From NCBI GenBank assembly GCA_019009955.1, contig CM032229.1, positions 195,100,001 to 195,164,000 on the forward strand: a stretch of DNA of 64,000 nucleotides, written 5' to 3'. The notes below the pieces were generated by a model. It saw nothing but the letters and a program-made list of their open reading frames with translations, ran no database searches and was not told where the DNA came from. Position numbers and translations under genes: made by a program. This document shows positions 11,498 through 21,200 of this stretch, piece after piece (positions within the stretch are counted from its first letter, which is position 1; the number at the start of each line of letters is the position of its first letter). The DNA is from Riptortus pedestris. Its lineage: Eukaryota; Arthropoda; Insecta; Hemiptera; Alydidae.

Positions 11498-11634
11498 GAA
11501 ATGTGCTAAAATGTTGGTTAGAGGATGGTGCGGTAGAGTACTCCTCTAGATATCAATAGGTGATTTCCCTTAAGGGAAATGTGCTAAAATGTTGGTTAGA
11601 GGATGGTGCGGTAGAGTACTCCTCTAGATATCAA
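11498..11634 (+). repeat. Short direct duplication around a palindrome
   Basis: A 59-bp segment starting GAAATGTGCTAAAATGTTGG at 11498-11556 is repeated at 11576-11634 (78-bp spacing). The palindrome TTTCCCTTAAGGGAAA of the interspersed family lies between the copies. Confidence 0.9.
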
Positions 11635-11827
11635 GCAGCTCTGCTTACAATTCGGCAAACTTCAAAACATTCTTATCTCAAATAAACAATAATTAAACTA
11701 CGTATTAATTATCTTTTAAGGATGCTTTCAGTCCTCGCGGCATATTTTCCACGTGGAGTATTACAATATGTAAACCTACATGCTGGTACCACCACCGCCA
11801 ATATGAAGTGAATAAATACAAACAGTA

Positions 11828-12235
11828 ATGAGAAATATGTCAGTCAATTTTAATAACCACCAACGTAAAGCGGTAAAGCGCCTGAATCAGGGAGTCGTTG
11901 AGGTTGAAAGAATCATTAAAAAAAGAGGGCAACAGCTCATTCCGACCCATACTTTGATATTCACGTTTAATACGCAAGCTCTGCCAGAACGCATCACATT
12001 TGATTTCGTATCAGTGAAAATTCGCCCATACATGCCACCGCCAACCCAATGTTTTTCATGTTTTCAGTTTAGGCATATAGGAAGTCTTTGTGTAAATGCC
12101 AAGGTCTGTAGAAATTGTGGGGGTAATCCACACGAAGGTCCGTGTGAACCAAATTGCGTAAATTGCAATCAGAACCATCCGTCTAATTCACGCGACTGCC
12201 CAATTTACAAAAAAAAACAAAAACAGAAATCCTAA
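11828..12235 (+). pseudogene. LINE ORF1 (Gag-like) zinc-knuckle part
   Basis: The C-terminal half of this frame has three cysteine/histidine clusters: CFSCFQFRHIGSLC, CRNCGGNPHEGPC and CVNCNQNHPSNSRDC. These are the nucleic-acid-binding knuckles of Jockey-clade ORF1 proteins, which package element RNA. Upstream VSVKIRPYMPPPTQCFSC fits the linker usually seen before them. The frame is about 135 residues, short for ORF1. It ends at 12235 and the remainder appears in another frame from 12276, so a frameshift or stop separates the halves. No RNA-recognition fold could be seen N-terminally. Confidence 0.75.
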
Positions 12236-12275
12236 AAATAAGTAAATAAGAGAAGCTGAAAGAAGGGTAGTAAAG

Positions 12276-12638
12276 ATGGCAGCTAAATCTGATGCACGGC
12301 GCTATTCAGCTGTAGCCGCCTCCCCTCCACCGTTGGAACTTCTGACTAATCGGCTCACCCAATTACTTAGTGTAATCGAGTCTCTTTCAGAACGTATGAC
12401 AAATATTGAAAACGTTATCACCAAACTTAAAAATAAAAAACAAATAGACCAGGAAATAGGAACGAAGGAAGCCAATAATGAAAATACAAATGATGCTCTT
12501 TCAGTAGCCATTCCTGAAAATCAAACGCCAGATGTAAAACCAAAACAGAACAATCAATTTAAAAAGAGAAATAATACTCCTCGAACAGCAACTGGTAAAA
12601 CATTAAAAGGAGAAGGGACTAGTAAGTTAAAAAGTTAA
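12276..12638 (+). pseudogene. LINE ORF1 C-terminal tail
   Basis: A 120-codon frame, lysine/asparagine/threonine-rich, with a probable short coiled coil (SVIESLSERMTNIENVITKL). It follows the zinc knuckles in the position of a Jockey ORF1 tail. It lies in a different frame from 11828-12235, which supports decay. No catalytic role is expected. Confidence 0.55.
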
Positions 12639-12747
12639 ATAAATTAGTTTATTAATTTAGTTTGTTCTTTCATTGAAGTTTTATTCGTTTATAATAGTTA
12701 ATCATTTGAGGTAATTTTGTTCATTTTGTTATTCTTAATTTTCTTTA

Positions 12748-13545
12748 ATGGCTCTTAATATTCTCCAATGGAATGTTAATTCTGCTCTTAAAAGAAAAAA
12801 TGATTTAGTTCTGTTATTACGAAATTTAAGTTATCAGGTGATTTGCTTGCAAGAAACACATTTAAAACCTTCCCACAAATTTCCGATTCCTTTTTATAAC
12901 GTAATTAGGCATGACTATACCGGTGGGCTAATAGCATGTGGAGGAGTTTGCATAATAGTTCATGAGAATATCCCGTTCGAATTAATTCGATTACAAAGTT
13001 TTATACAAGCTGTAGCTATCAAAGTGCTCAAACCGAGAGTTGTAACAATATGCTGTCTTTACCTGCCACCATCTCTCAGCTTCTCAGCAAACGACCTCAG
13101 CAACATAGTGTCCCAATTACCGAGACCACTTTTATTATTAGGAGATTTTAACTCACATAGCAAATTATGGGGTAATAACTTCACTGATTTGAAAGGTAGG
13201 GAAGTTGAAACTTTTCTGAACGTAGATTTCCTGAATATCCTAAACAATAGTTCTAAAACGTTCATTAGTTCATCAACCGGTGAGATGACTAGTATCGATC
13301 TTTCAATATGTTCACCACAATTATCTCCTGATTTAAAATGGACGGTTGAAGATGAGACTCACGGCAGTGATCATTATCCAATTAGTATAAGACTTACTAT
13401 TATAGATGAAGTTTTACCCAGAAAAATAAATTGGAAAATTAAAGAAGCTGACTGGAGTTTATTTGAGGAGAAAGTAGACTTTAGCAGTATTAACACCAAT
13501 GACTCTGATGTAGATAGCACCTTAAAAAAATTAATAATGCAATAA
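12748..13545 (+). pseudogene. LINE ORF2 apurinic-like endonuclease domain
   Basis: The 265-residue frame is the N-terminal endonuclease of ORF2, which nicks target DNA to prime reverse transcription. Motifs in order: LQWNVNS (residues 6-12), LQETHL (34-39), LLGDFNSHSKLWG (130-142), SIDLSI (182-187) and GSDHYPIS (206-213). These supply the Asn, Glu, Asp-x-Asn and Ser-Asp-His residues of the EEP fold. The domain looks complete. The frame stops at 13545; a shifted frame just downstream (VPWWDEECRQAIKERK) carries the usual linker, after which the reverse transcriptase is missing. Confidence 0.85.
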
Positions 13546-13689
13546 TGAAAGCTGCAAAGCTAGCAATACCGCAAACTATCGTAATGCCTAAAAAAATCCC
13601 GGTTCCTTGGTGGGACGAAGAATGTCGACAAGCTATTAAAGAAAGAAAAAGAAAGAAGAAGGAAAATTAGGAAGAAAAATTAACCTGGT

Positions 13690-14010
13690 GGTTCACGATA
13701 TAACAGCTTGCTATTAATCTGACATGAGTAGGAGTGGGGCTTTGCTCAAGGCCGAAAACTGAGAAATGCAAATATTTACTTTAATATTCACGATAGAGAA
13801 CAAATACAAAGTATATAACAATATTTATTGTACATTTAATTTGCAATAACATTGGTTCGATCCGACGTATAGCAACGAAGATATTTCGCATTTTCGAAAT
13901 CCCCCCTCTCACTAGTCCGGTTACCAACTTGATCTTTCTTTTTACATGTAACGATTAAATATCGAATTTCGCAGCGATTGAACCAAAATTGCGACAGCTA
14001 GAGCTAATAT
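13690..14010 (+). repeat. Diverged Helitron-like unit, second half
   Basis: Matches the unit motifs in order: GAGTAGGAGTGGGGC, GGCCGAAAACTGAGAAATGC, ATTTGCAATAACATTGGTTC, GATATTTCGCATTTTCGAAA, and AAATTGCGACAGCTAGAGC. It is joined directly to the truncated LINE. Confidence 0.75.
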
Positions 14011-14033
14011 ATATATAATCAAAATCAAATCAA

Positions 14034-14224
14034 ATAACAAGCTGCCCCCATTTTGAGGGTACCCGTTTGGGTCAGCCTCCTAATCAGCCCACCAGGGTAT
14101 ATAGGAAAATAAAAATTGTTTTTAAATGCTTTATATATGCTGCAATTTTTTTTTTGTAGGGAATTAATTTGATTTAATTAAATTTTGCGATGGTGGGTGA
14201 TTAGTTTTAGAGGACAGCTTATAT
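14034..14224. mobile_element. Small inverted-repeat element (MITE-like), copy 2
   Basis: Shares GAGGGTACCYG, CAGCCTCCTAATC and a closing GATTAG...CAGCTTA with the element at 3139-3312. The ends are inverted (AAGCTG / CAGCTT). Confidence 0.55.
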
Positions 14225-14308
14225 AGAGCTTTATTTTATTTTGTACAAGTGATGGTTAATCATTCTGATACTTTTCTTTAAAACTGATGTCGACATTTGG
14301 CATATTTC

Positions 14309-14807
14309 TCAGTTTTCAGTCCATATTCTTGGAGTATGTCGGCCGTTTTTTTTTGGGATTACTCCTCTTGCCCCAAACAGCAATCCGTCGACGCTCCAAT
14401 TTTCAACTTGGTATTTTTCTTTTAGATACCTACAGCAAGGTTCGTAAATCTTTTTTTTCTCTAAATCAACCTCAATTGCTTGAAAATTTCCTGTTTCAAA
14501 CCTTACTGTAGGATCTAGTATATGTCCTGATTTGCCCTTCTTATTAATTATAATGATGTCGGCACGTCTCTGAGAGCCATCTTCTGACAAGCAACTAACT
14601 TCTTGAAATATTTCCCAATCTGGGTGATATTTTTTTATGAGTGTTGCTATTTCAGAGCGGACTTCGTGATGACGTAAATTGCGCAACAGCTCTCCCCACT
14701 GGCAAGAACCTAGGACATGAGGGAGGGTTTCATACTCACTGCAATGTCTGCAGCGGGTTGTTCCTAGATTCCTACCAGGGATTGAGCGTACTGGCACTAA
14801 ATTTACA

Positions 14808-14812
<5 letters not shown>
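14309..14812 (-). pseudogene. R2-like non-LTR retrotransposon C-terminus
   Basis: This 167-residue frame resembles the C-terminal part of R2-group reverse transcriptases, after the polymerase domain. It starts with CRHCSEYETLPHVLGSC, a C-x2-C-x7-H-x4-C knuckle. Then comes a region ending in EDGSQRRADIIIIN, matching the restriction-like endonuclease with its acidic catalytic residues, and a tail IYEPCCRYLKEKY then LLFGARGVIPKKN. The frame is open to an (AT)n tract at its upstream side, where the reverse transcriptase is absent. A 5'-truncated insertion is the simplest reading. Confidence 0.75.

Positions 14813-14860
<48 letters not shown>
14811..14860. repeat. (AT)n microsatellite
   Basis: Marks the truncated upstream end of the R2-like fragment. 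Confidence 0.97.
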
Positions 14861-14864
<4 letters not shown>

Positions 14865-14982
14865 GCTAAAATAAAATAAAAAAAAAGGAATTATTATTTG
14901 TTCGTTACAAAGCTCTATATTTAAACGCTTTATGATAAATTAACTTACATGGTCCTGGTTATTAATAATATTAAGGTCTTCG

Positions 14983-15054
14983 GGTAACCGACCGTGTCTT
15001 CATTTTTGTTGGCAACGTTTCGCTAGACATGCTTCTAGCTTCCTCAGGGCTATC
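14983..15054 (-). ncRNA. Hammerhead-ribozyme-like motif 2
   Basis: Minus strand: GATAGCC, CTGAGGA (15041-15047), an extra A, GCTAG (15035-15039), an 8-nt loop, CTAGC (15022-15026), GAAA (15018-15021), then GGTC followed by GGTTACC (14983-14989). GATAGCC can pair with GGTTACC as helix I (one A-C mismatch and one G-U), with the cleavable GTC just before it. Helix III is weak. The best formed of the three motifs in the window. It lies in inverted orientation to the adjacent Penelope fragment. Confidence 0.55.
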
Positions 15055-15065
15055 GAACAAGTCTT

Positions 15066-15340
15066 TCTTGGAACTAACCACAACATCAAATTCGATGAAG
15101 TCAAGATACTGACAAAGGTGGACCGATACCAAGAAAGACTTGTTGGAGAAGCCATAGAAATAGCCAAATGCCCAAATAACTTCAACAGAGAGGATGGATG
15201 CAGACTCAACAAACTCTGGAAGCCTGTCATTCCACAGACAAGAAACAAAAACGACGGTATAGCTGGTGAACGGTCACTGGCAGAAGTATCCTTAGACACC
15301 TGGAAGGGGATGACTCCGCCCAAGGAAACCGGATAATACT
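15066..15340 (+). pseudogene. Penelope-like endonuclease C-terminal fragment
   Basis: The plus strand reads HNIKFDEVKILTKVDRYQER then EAIEIAKCPNNFNREDGC and LNKLWKPVIPQ. This matches the C-terminus of the other Penelope copy (about 42890-42990 minus). The GIY-YIG motif is missing. After it, 15295-15336 is a single copy of the sequence that is tandemly repeated as the 44-bp unit at 41401-42796. Confidence 0.75.
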
Positions 15341-16083
15341 CACATATCAAAAGAGGCAATTGGGCGTAGAAGTCATTGTCCTCTCCTAAAAGGATTAATT
15401 AAGTTAGACATTTGAAAGTAACGACTTAACACTTGGGATCATTAAATAGAACTCTATAGCTAAGTGTTGCGAGAGAGTTGCCTAAACTCATTCTACTGGG
15501 AAATCTGCTTAGTTGACACAGCCCTTGGCTTTGAAATAAGAACAAAGTAATTCGAGGCTTCTCTATAAGGGAGATATGCCAAGGAATAATAAAGGGAGTG
15601 TGAGTAGACTGTATAAAGAAAGACCGAAATATAATTAATGGATAAACATGTATATTTTTATGATTACAACTAATGTTGCCTGAAGGGCCATCGTGGATAT
15701 ATGAAGATATAATACAATGCCGTTTTTTTCATGGCCGATGGGCATCATGGCCGATGATGGCTGGACTTGATGGTTGTTTCTCATTTATTTGAGATTATAT
15801 TTGTCATTAAATGAGGTAGCTCATGGCTTGCCGCTTCCTGCTGTGCTCTCCTTCTGCCCACACTGCTGTATTCGTCGAGTTCTACTCCATGGCGAGAATT
15901 ATCTTCCTTTTATGCAACAACTCTTGGTGGGTTTTATGCTAGGGTCGCCATTTTCTCCAGGCTGCACTTTTTTTATGTTACCACGTGGCCATGGAGGTAG
16001 TCATCGGGCCACGGGTTGCTAGGCAAGGGGCTGGGCAAGAAATATGACGTCATTTTTCTCTTTGAGCATAAGTGACGTAAACA
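15341..16083. other. Intergenic DNA, no gene recognised
   Basis: It contains a GGGAAATCTGCTTAG motif at about 15500, shared with a dispersed repeat, and a short CATGGCCGATGRGC repeat near 15735. An 82-codon frame at 15774 has no recognisable domain. Confidence 0.45.
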
Positions 16084-16211
16084 AAATTGGTCTCAAGGGA
16101 AATCAGCTATTGAAATCGTACTTATGACGCGATTGTCGAAGAATTTCTTCAAATGTCCATCGATCCTTCCTAGGAAGGTCCATTCGACGAAAATGAGGTC
16201 CATTCAAAGTT

Positions 16212-16214
<3 letters not shown>
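16084..16214 (-). repeat. Palindrome-family repeat, copy F
   Basis: Reverse orientation: AAGGGAAATCAGCTATTGAA, CAAATGTCCATCGATCC, CGACGAAAATGAGGTCCATT, then (TA)n. Confidence 0.8.

Positions 16215-16260
<46 letters not shown>
16215..16260. repeat. (AT)n microsatellite
   Basis: Lies exactly between a palindrome-family repeat and a Helitron 3' end. Confidence 0.97.
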
Positions 16261-16261
<1 letters not shown>

Positions 16262-17160
16262 TAGCTCAGATACCCGGCTTCGCCCGGGAATTCATTTGAG
16301 GCTGAATGTTGATGGTATTTTTTTGGCAAGGCTTTACTTTCAATCCTATTTTGACATTTACCCGTCACAGTGTTTATACCCGTCGTTGCTGTGGATTTGT
16401 TAATAATAAAATTAATTTTTTATGTATGACTTCACTGTCCTCCATATTTTCATATTTCCCATCTCCTGCGCATTATGCATAGATTTCAATTATTAAGGAG
16501 AAAATATTAACATAGATTTGAATTAATTTTTCCAGGTGAGGTACCTGGTAGTTCATATTGGAAAGAATTGTTGAGCACATAAATATTTCTACGCAAATTA
16601 CTTGATTCATACATTGTTTCCGAAAAAATGTATAGAACTAAAGTTACTTTAAATATCAAAGTAAACAACTTTTGTTGTGTGCACGTTTGTCGAAAAACAA
16701 ATAGACAATGAAATATCGTGAATTATTATTTCAGGCCACCCTTATAACCCCCACTCCCGTTGGAACCGAAAAATTTTAATATAGCCTATAATCATGGAAG
16801 AATGAATGCTAATAGACATACCGAGTTATGTTAAGTTCAGTTTAATCGTTAGTGCCCAATAAAAATGTTGGCTCCCGCTAAAGTTTTAGTGTATATCTAC
16901 TTTATGTAATACTTTATAGTGAACGTAATAAAAGTTACTTTAAATAACAAAATAAACAACTTTTGACATGTGCATATTTGCAGAAAAACCAGTAAAAAGC
17001 GAAGTACCACTACTATTAACTTCAGGCCTCCCTTAAAACCCCCACTCCTGCCCGTCCCTAAAAATGTTGGTATGGCTTATTATAATGAAGGCCTTAGTAC
17101 AACGACGTTAAAGTTGTATTATTTGTTATTTAGAGTAACTTTTGTTATATACACTTAACA
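16261..17160 (-). mobile_element. Helitron-like element, minus orientation
   Basis: Begins CTAGCTCAGATACCCGGCTT, the reverse complement of the Helitron 3' terminus at 9050-9077. It continues with the mirror of the 8860-9060 body and two first-half unit motifs. No protein is encoded. The 5' end faces the next element near 17160. Confidence 0.65.
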
Positions 17161-17164
17161 CGTG

Positions 17165-17266
17165 GTTATAAGGGAGGCCTAAAATGAAAAATTACGATAT
17201 TCCGTTTCCTATTGGTTTTTCAATGGGTGCACATACGTTGCTTATTGGGTTATTTAAAGGAGCTTT

Positions 17267-17307
<41 letters not shown>

Positions 17308-18163
17308 CATGTTTCGTATACTGAAGTATAAACGAGATATACGCTAAAACCTATAGCGGAAGTCAAACATTTTATTGGGAGCCAAAAACAACCGAATTAA
17401 ACCAAACTCGGTATGTGAATTAGCATTCTCTCCTCCATGAAAATTAGCAATGTTTACATTTCTGTGGACGACACGGGGGGAGGGGGTGGGGTTATCCGGG
17501 AAGCGTATGATCTCATGCACATTACTGGGTTTTATTTCGTTATTTAGAATAACTTTTGATGTATCCACTTTTGTCGATTAACAAAGTATAAACGAGGTAT
17601 ACGCTAAAGCTATTGCGGGGGTAACCACTTGCATTAGTATTAATTAATGCTTATTTGTTATAGGCGTAATATTGTTGTTTTTCGACTTATATGGTAGTTC
17701 TATGTATAATTCATATTAGTGAGGTTATAAATCTCAAGCGGAAGAGAAAGTCGCACGGAGACTCGCCCTCACAGTTAATTGTGTTAACTTATTTCCTGTT
17801 AAATGCTGGCACTATTGGAATTTCTTTCTACTTATAACCGACTATTTCTAAACTATGTGTGCTCGGAATGGGTTTGAGAGAAAATATGTGCATTATAGAT
17901 ACCATTTCATTATAATAAATGCTATCCACAATCATGATTTCAATTATTCACGGTGTGTCCAACAGTAGAGAGGAATTGATTGGGAACTCATTTTCACTAC
18001 TCTTTTTAATTAAATTTTCTATTCTATAAGTCCCCACAGTTACCCTTATGGAAAAATAATACGCCCAGACAGGAAGTATAATTGTACACATTGAAGCCTT
18101 GCTATAAAAATACCCTCAATATTCAGCCTCTAATGATTTCCCGAGCGAAGCCGGATACCTTAG

Positions 18164-18166
<3 letters not shown>
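17165..18166 (+). mobile_element. Helitron-like element, plus orientation
   Basis: Starts with unit motifs (GGTTATAAGGGAGGCCTAAA) and ends CCCGAGCGAAGCCGGATACC with TTAGTTAAT, a decayed CTAGT terminus, directly against (AT)n. It is opposed to the element at 16261-17160. Confidence 0.6.
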
Positions 18167-18220
<54 letters not shown>

Positions 18221-18230
18221 TTATATATAT
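18167..18230. repeat. (AT)n microsatellite
   Basis: Separates a Helitron 3' end from the first unit of the tandem Helitron array. Confidence 0.95.
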
Positions 18231-21200
18231 AATTCTAGCGTACGTGTGTATGTCACTGAACTCCTCCTAGAGGGATGGACCGATTTGATTGAATTTTTAA
18301 ATACGCGTTCGAGTGACGCCCCGGATGGTTTAGCGCCGCAGATCGGCCAGGCAGATCGAGCAGGAGTGGGGGTCGTGAGGGTGGCCTGAAATTTAAAAAA
18401 TAGCCGTATTTCGTTTCCTATTGGTTTTTCGGCAAATATGCACAGGATAAGAGTTGTTTATGTTGTTTATTTGGAGTACCTTTTGACAGATTCAATTTTG
18501 TCGTATATTAAAGTATAAACGAGATATACACTAAAAAAAAGTAAAGAGGGGCCAACAATTTTATTGGGCACCAACAATTGAACCGAACTGAACAAAACTC
18601 GGTATGTGAATTAGCATTAGTTCTACCATGGTTATAAGCTGTACTAAATTTTTTAAGTTCGAACGAGGTAGTGGGGTTTACTGAAGGCCGAAAACTAAAA
18701 AACGCCTGATATCTCGGTTAATATTAAAGGGACAGTGAAAAAAGGTACATGTCAACGGGTTTATAGATCTTTTAATTTTGCAAAACGATTGGTTCTGTAC
18801 AAAATTTCGATCAGACTCAAACTAACGGAGATATTTCGAATTTTCGAAAATCCTCCCCTCTAAAACCCCCCTCCCAACGATCCGATTCCAGCCGTTGAAA
18901 GAACGTGATCCGTCTTTTTAACGTAAAAACGTTTAAATACGGAGTTTGGTAACGATCGAGCGAAAATTGCGACCGCTAGAGCGTTAACAGGCTAATACAC
19001 CTCTATCTTTATATATATATAATTCTAGCGTACGTGTGTATGTCACTGAACTCCTCCTAGAGGATGGACCGATTTGATTAAATTTTTAAATACGCGTTCG
19101 AGTGACGCCCCGGATGGTTTAGCGCCGCAGATCGGCCAGGCAGATGGAGCAGGAGTGGGGTCGTGAGGGTGGCATGAAATTAAAAAGAGCCGTATTTCGT
19201 TTCCTATTGGTTTTTCGGCAAATATGCACAGGATAAGAGTTGTTTATGTTGTTATTAGGAGTAACTTTTGTCATATTCAATTTTGTCGTATATTAAAGTA
19301 TAAAACGAGATATACACTAAAAAAGTAAAGAGGGGCCAACAATTTTATTGGCACCAACGATTGAACCGAACTGAACAAACTCGGTATGTGAATTAGCATT
19401 AGTTTCTTACCATGGTTATAAGCTGTAACTAAATTTTTTAAAGTTCGAACGGGAGTGGGGGTTTACTGAAGGCCGAAAAACTAAAAAACGCCGATATCTC
19501 GGTTAATATTAAAGACAGTGAAAAAAGGTACATGTCAACGTTTATAGATCTTTTAATTTGCAAAACGATTGTTCTGTACAAAATTTCGATCAGACTCAAA
19601 CTAACGGAGATATTTCGAATTTTCGAAAATTCCTCCCCTCTAACTCCCCCCTCCCAAGGCTCCGATTCCAGCCGTTGAAGAACATGATCCGTCTTTTAAC
19701 GTGAAACGTTTAAATACGGAGTTTGGTAACGATCGAGCGAAAATTGCGACCGCTAGAGCGTTAACAGGCTAATACACCTCTATCTTTATATATATAATTC
19801 TAGCGTACGTGTGTATGTCACTGAACTCCTCCTAGAGGGAATGGACCGATTGATTGAATTTAAATACGCGTTCGAGTGACGCCCCCGGATGGTTTAGCGC
19901 CGCAGATCGGCCAGGCAGATCGAGCAGGAGTGGGGGTCGTGAGGGTGGCCTGAAAATTAAAAAAAGCAGTATTTCGTTTCCTATTGGTTTTTCGGCAAAT
20001 ATGCACTAGGTAAGAGTTGTTTATGTTGTTATTTGGAGTAACTTTTGTCATATTCAATTTTGTCCTATATTAAAGTATAAACGAGATATACACTAAAAAC
20101 GTAAAGAGGGGCCAACAATTTTATTGGGCACCAAAAATTGAACCGGACTATACAAAAATCGGTATGTGAATTAGCATTAGTTCTACCATGGGTTATAAGC
20201 TGTACTAAATTTTTTAAGTTCGAACGGGAGTGGGGGTTTACTGAAGGCCGAAAACTAAAAAAACGTCCGATATCTCGGTTAATATTAAAGAACAGTGAAA
20301 AAAGGTACATGTCAACGTGTTATAGATCTTTTAATTTGCAAAACGATTGGTTCTGTACAAAATTTCCGATCAGACTCAAACTAAACGGAGATATTTTCGA
20401 ATTTTCGAAAATCCTCCCCTCTAAAAACCCCCCTCCCCAACGATCACCGATTCCAGACGCGGTTGAAGACGTGATCCGTCTTTTATAACGTAAACGTTTA
20501 AATACGGAGTTTGGTAACGATCGAGCGAAAATTGTGCGACGCGCTAGAGCGTTAACAGGCTAATACACCTCTATCTTTATATATATAAACCATTCTAGCG
20601 TACGTGTGTATGTCACTGAACTCCTCCTAAGAGGGATGGACCGATTTGATTGGAATTTTTAAATACGCGTTCGAGTGACGCCCCGGATGGTTTAGCGCCG
20701 CAGATACGCCAGGCAGATCGAGCAGGAGTGGGGGTCGTGAGGGTGGCCTGAAAATTAAAAATAGCCGTATTTCGTTTCCTATTGGTTTTTTTGGCAAATA
20801 TGCACAGAATACGAGTTGTTTATGTTGTTATTTGGAGTAACTTTTGTCATATTCAATTTTGTCGTATATTAAAGTATAAACGAGATATACACTAAAAAAG
20901 TAAAGAGGGGCCAACAATTTTATTGGGCACCAACGATTGAACCGAACTGAACAAAACTCGGTATGTGAATTAGCATTAGTTCTACCATGGTTATAAGCTG
21001 TACTAAATTTTTTAAGTTCGAACGGGAGTGGGGGTTTACTGAAGGCCGAAAACTAAAAAACGCCGATATCTCGGTTAATATTAAAGACAGTGAAAAAAGG
21101 TACATGTCAACGTTTATAGATCTTTTAATTTGCAAAACGATTGGTTCTGTACAAAATTTCGATCAGACTCAAACTAACGGAGATATTTCGAATTTTCGAA

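Larger units (their letters stand above)
11740..13680 (+). mobile_element. Jockey-type LINE, 5' part only
   Basis: Contains ORF1 with zinc knuckles and the endonuclease end of ORF2 in order on the plus strand. There is no reverse transcriptase: similarity ends near 13680 where a Helitron-like fragment begins. LINEs normally lose the 5' end, so loss of the 3' part points to later deletion or replacement. Confidence 0.75.

Noticed and set aside
10891..11509. Proline-rich and glycine-rich proteins
   Set aside because: Six overlapping frames all arise from C15A composition.
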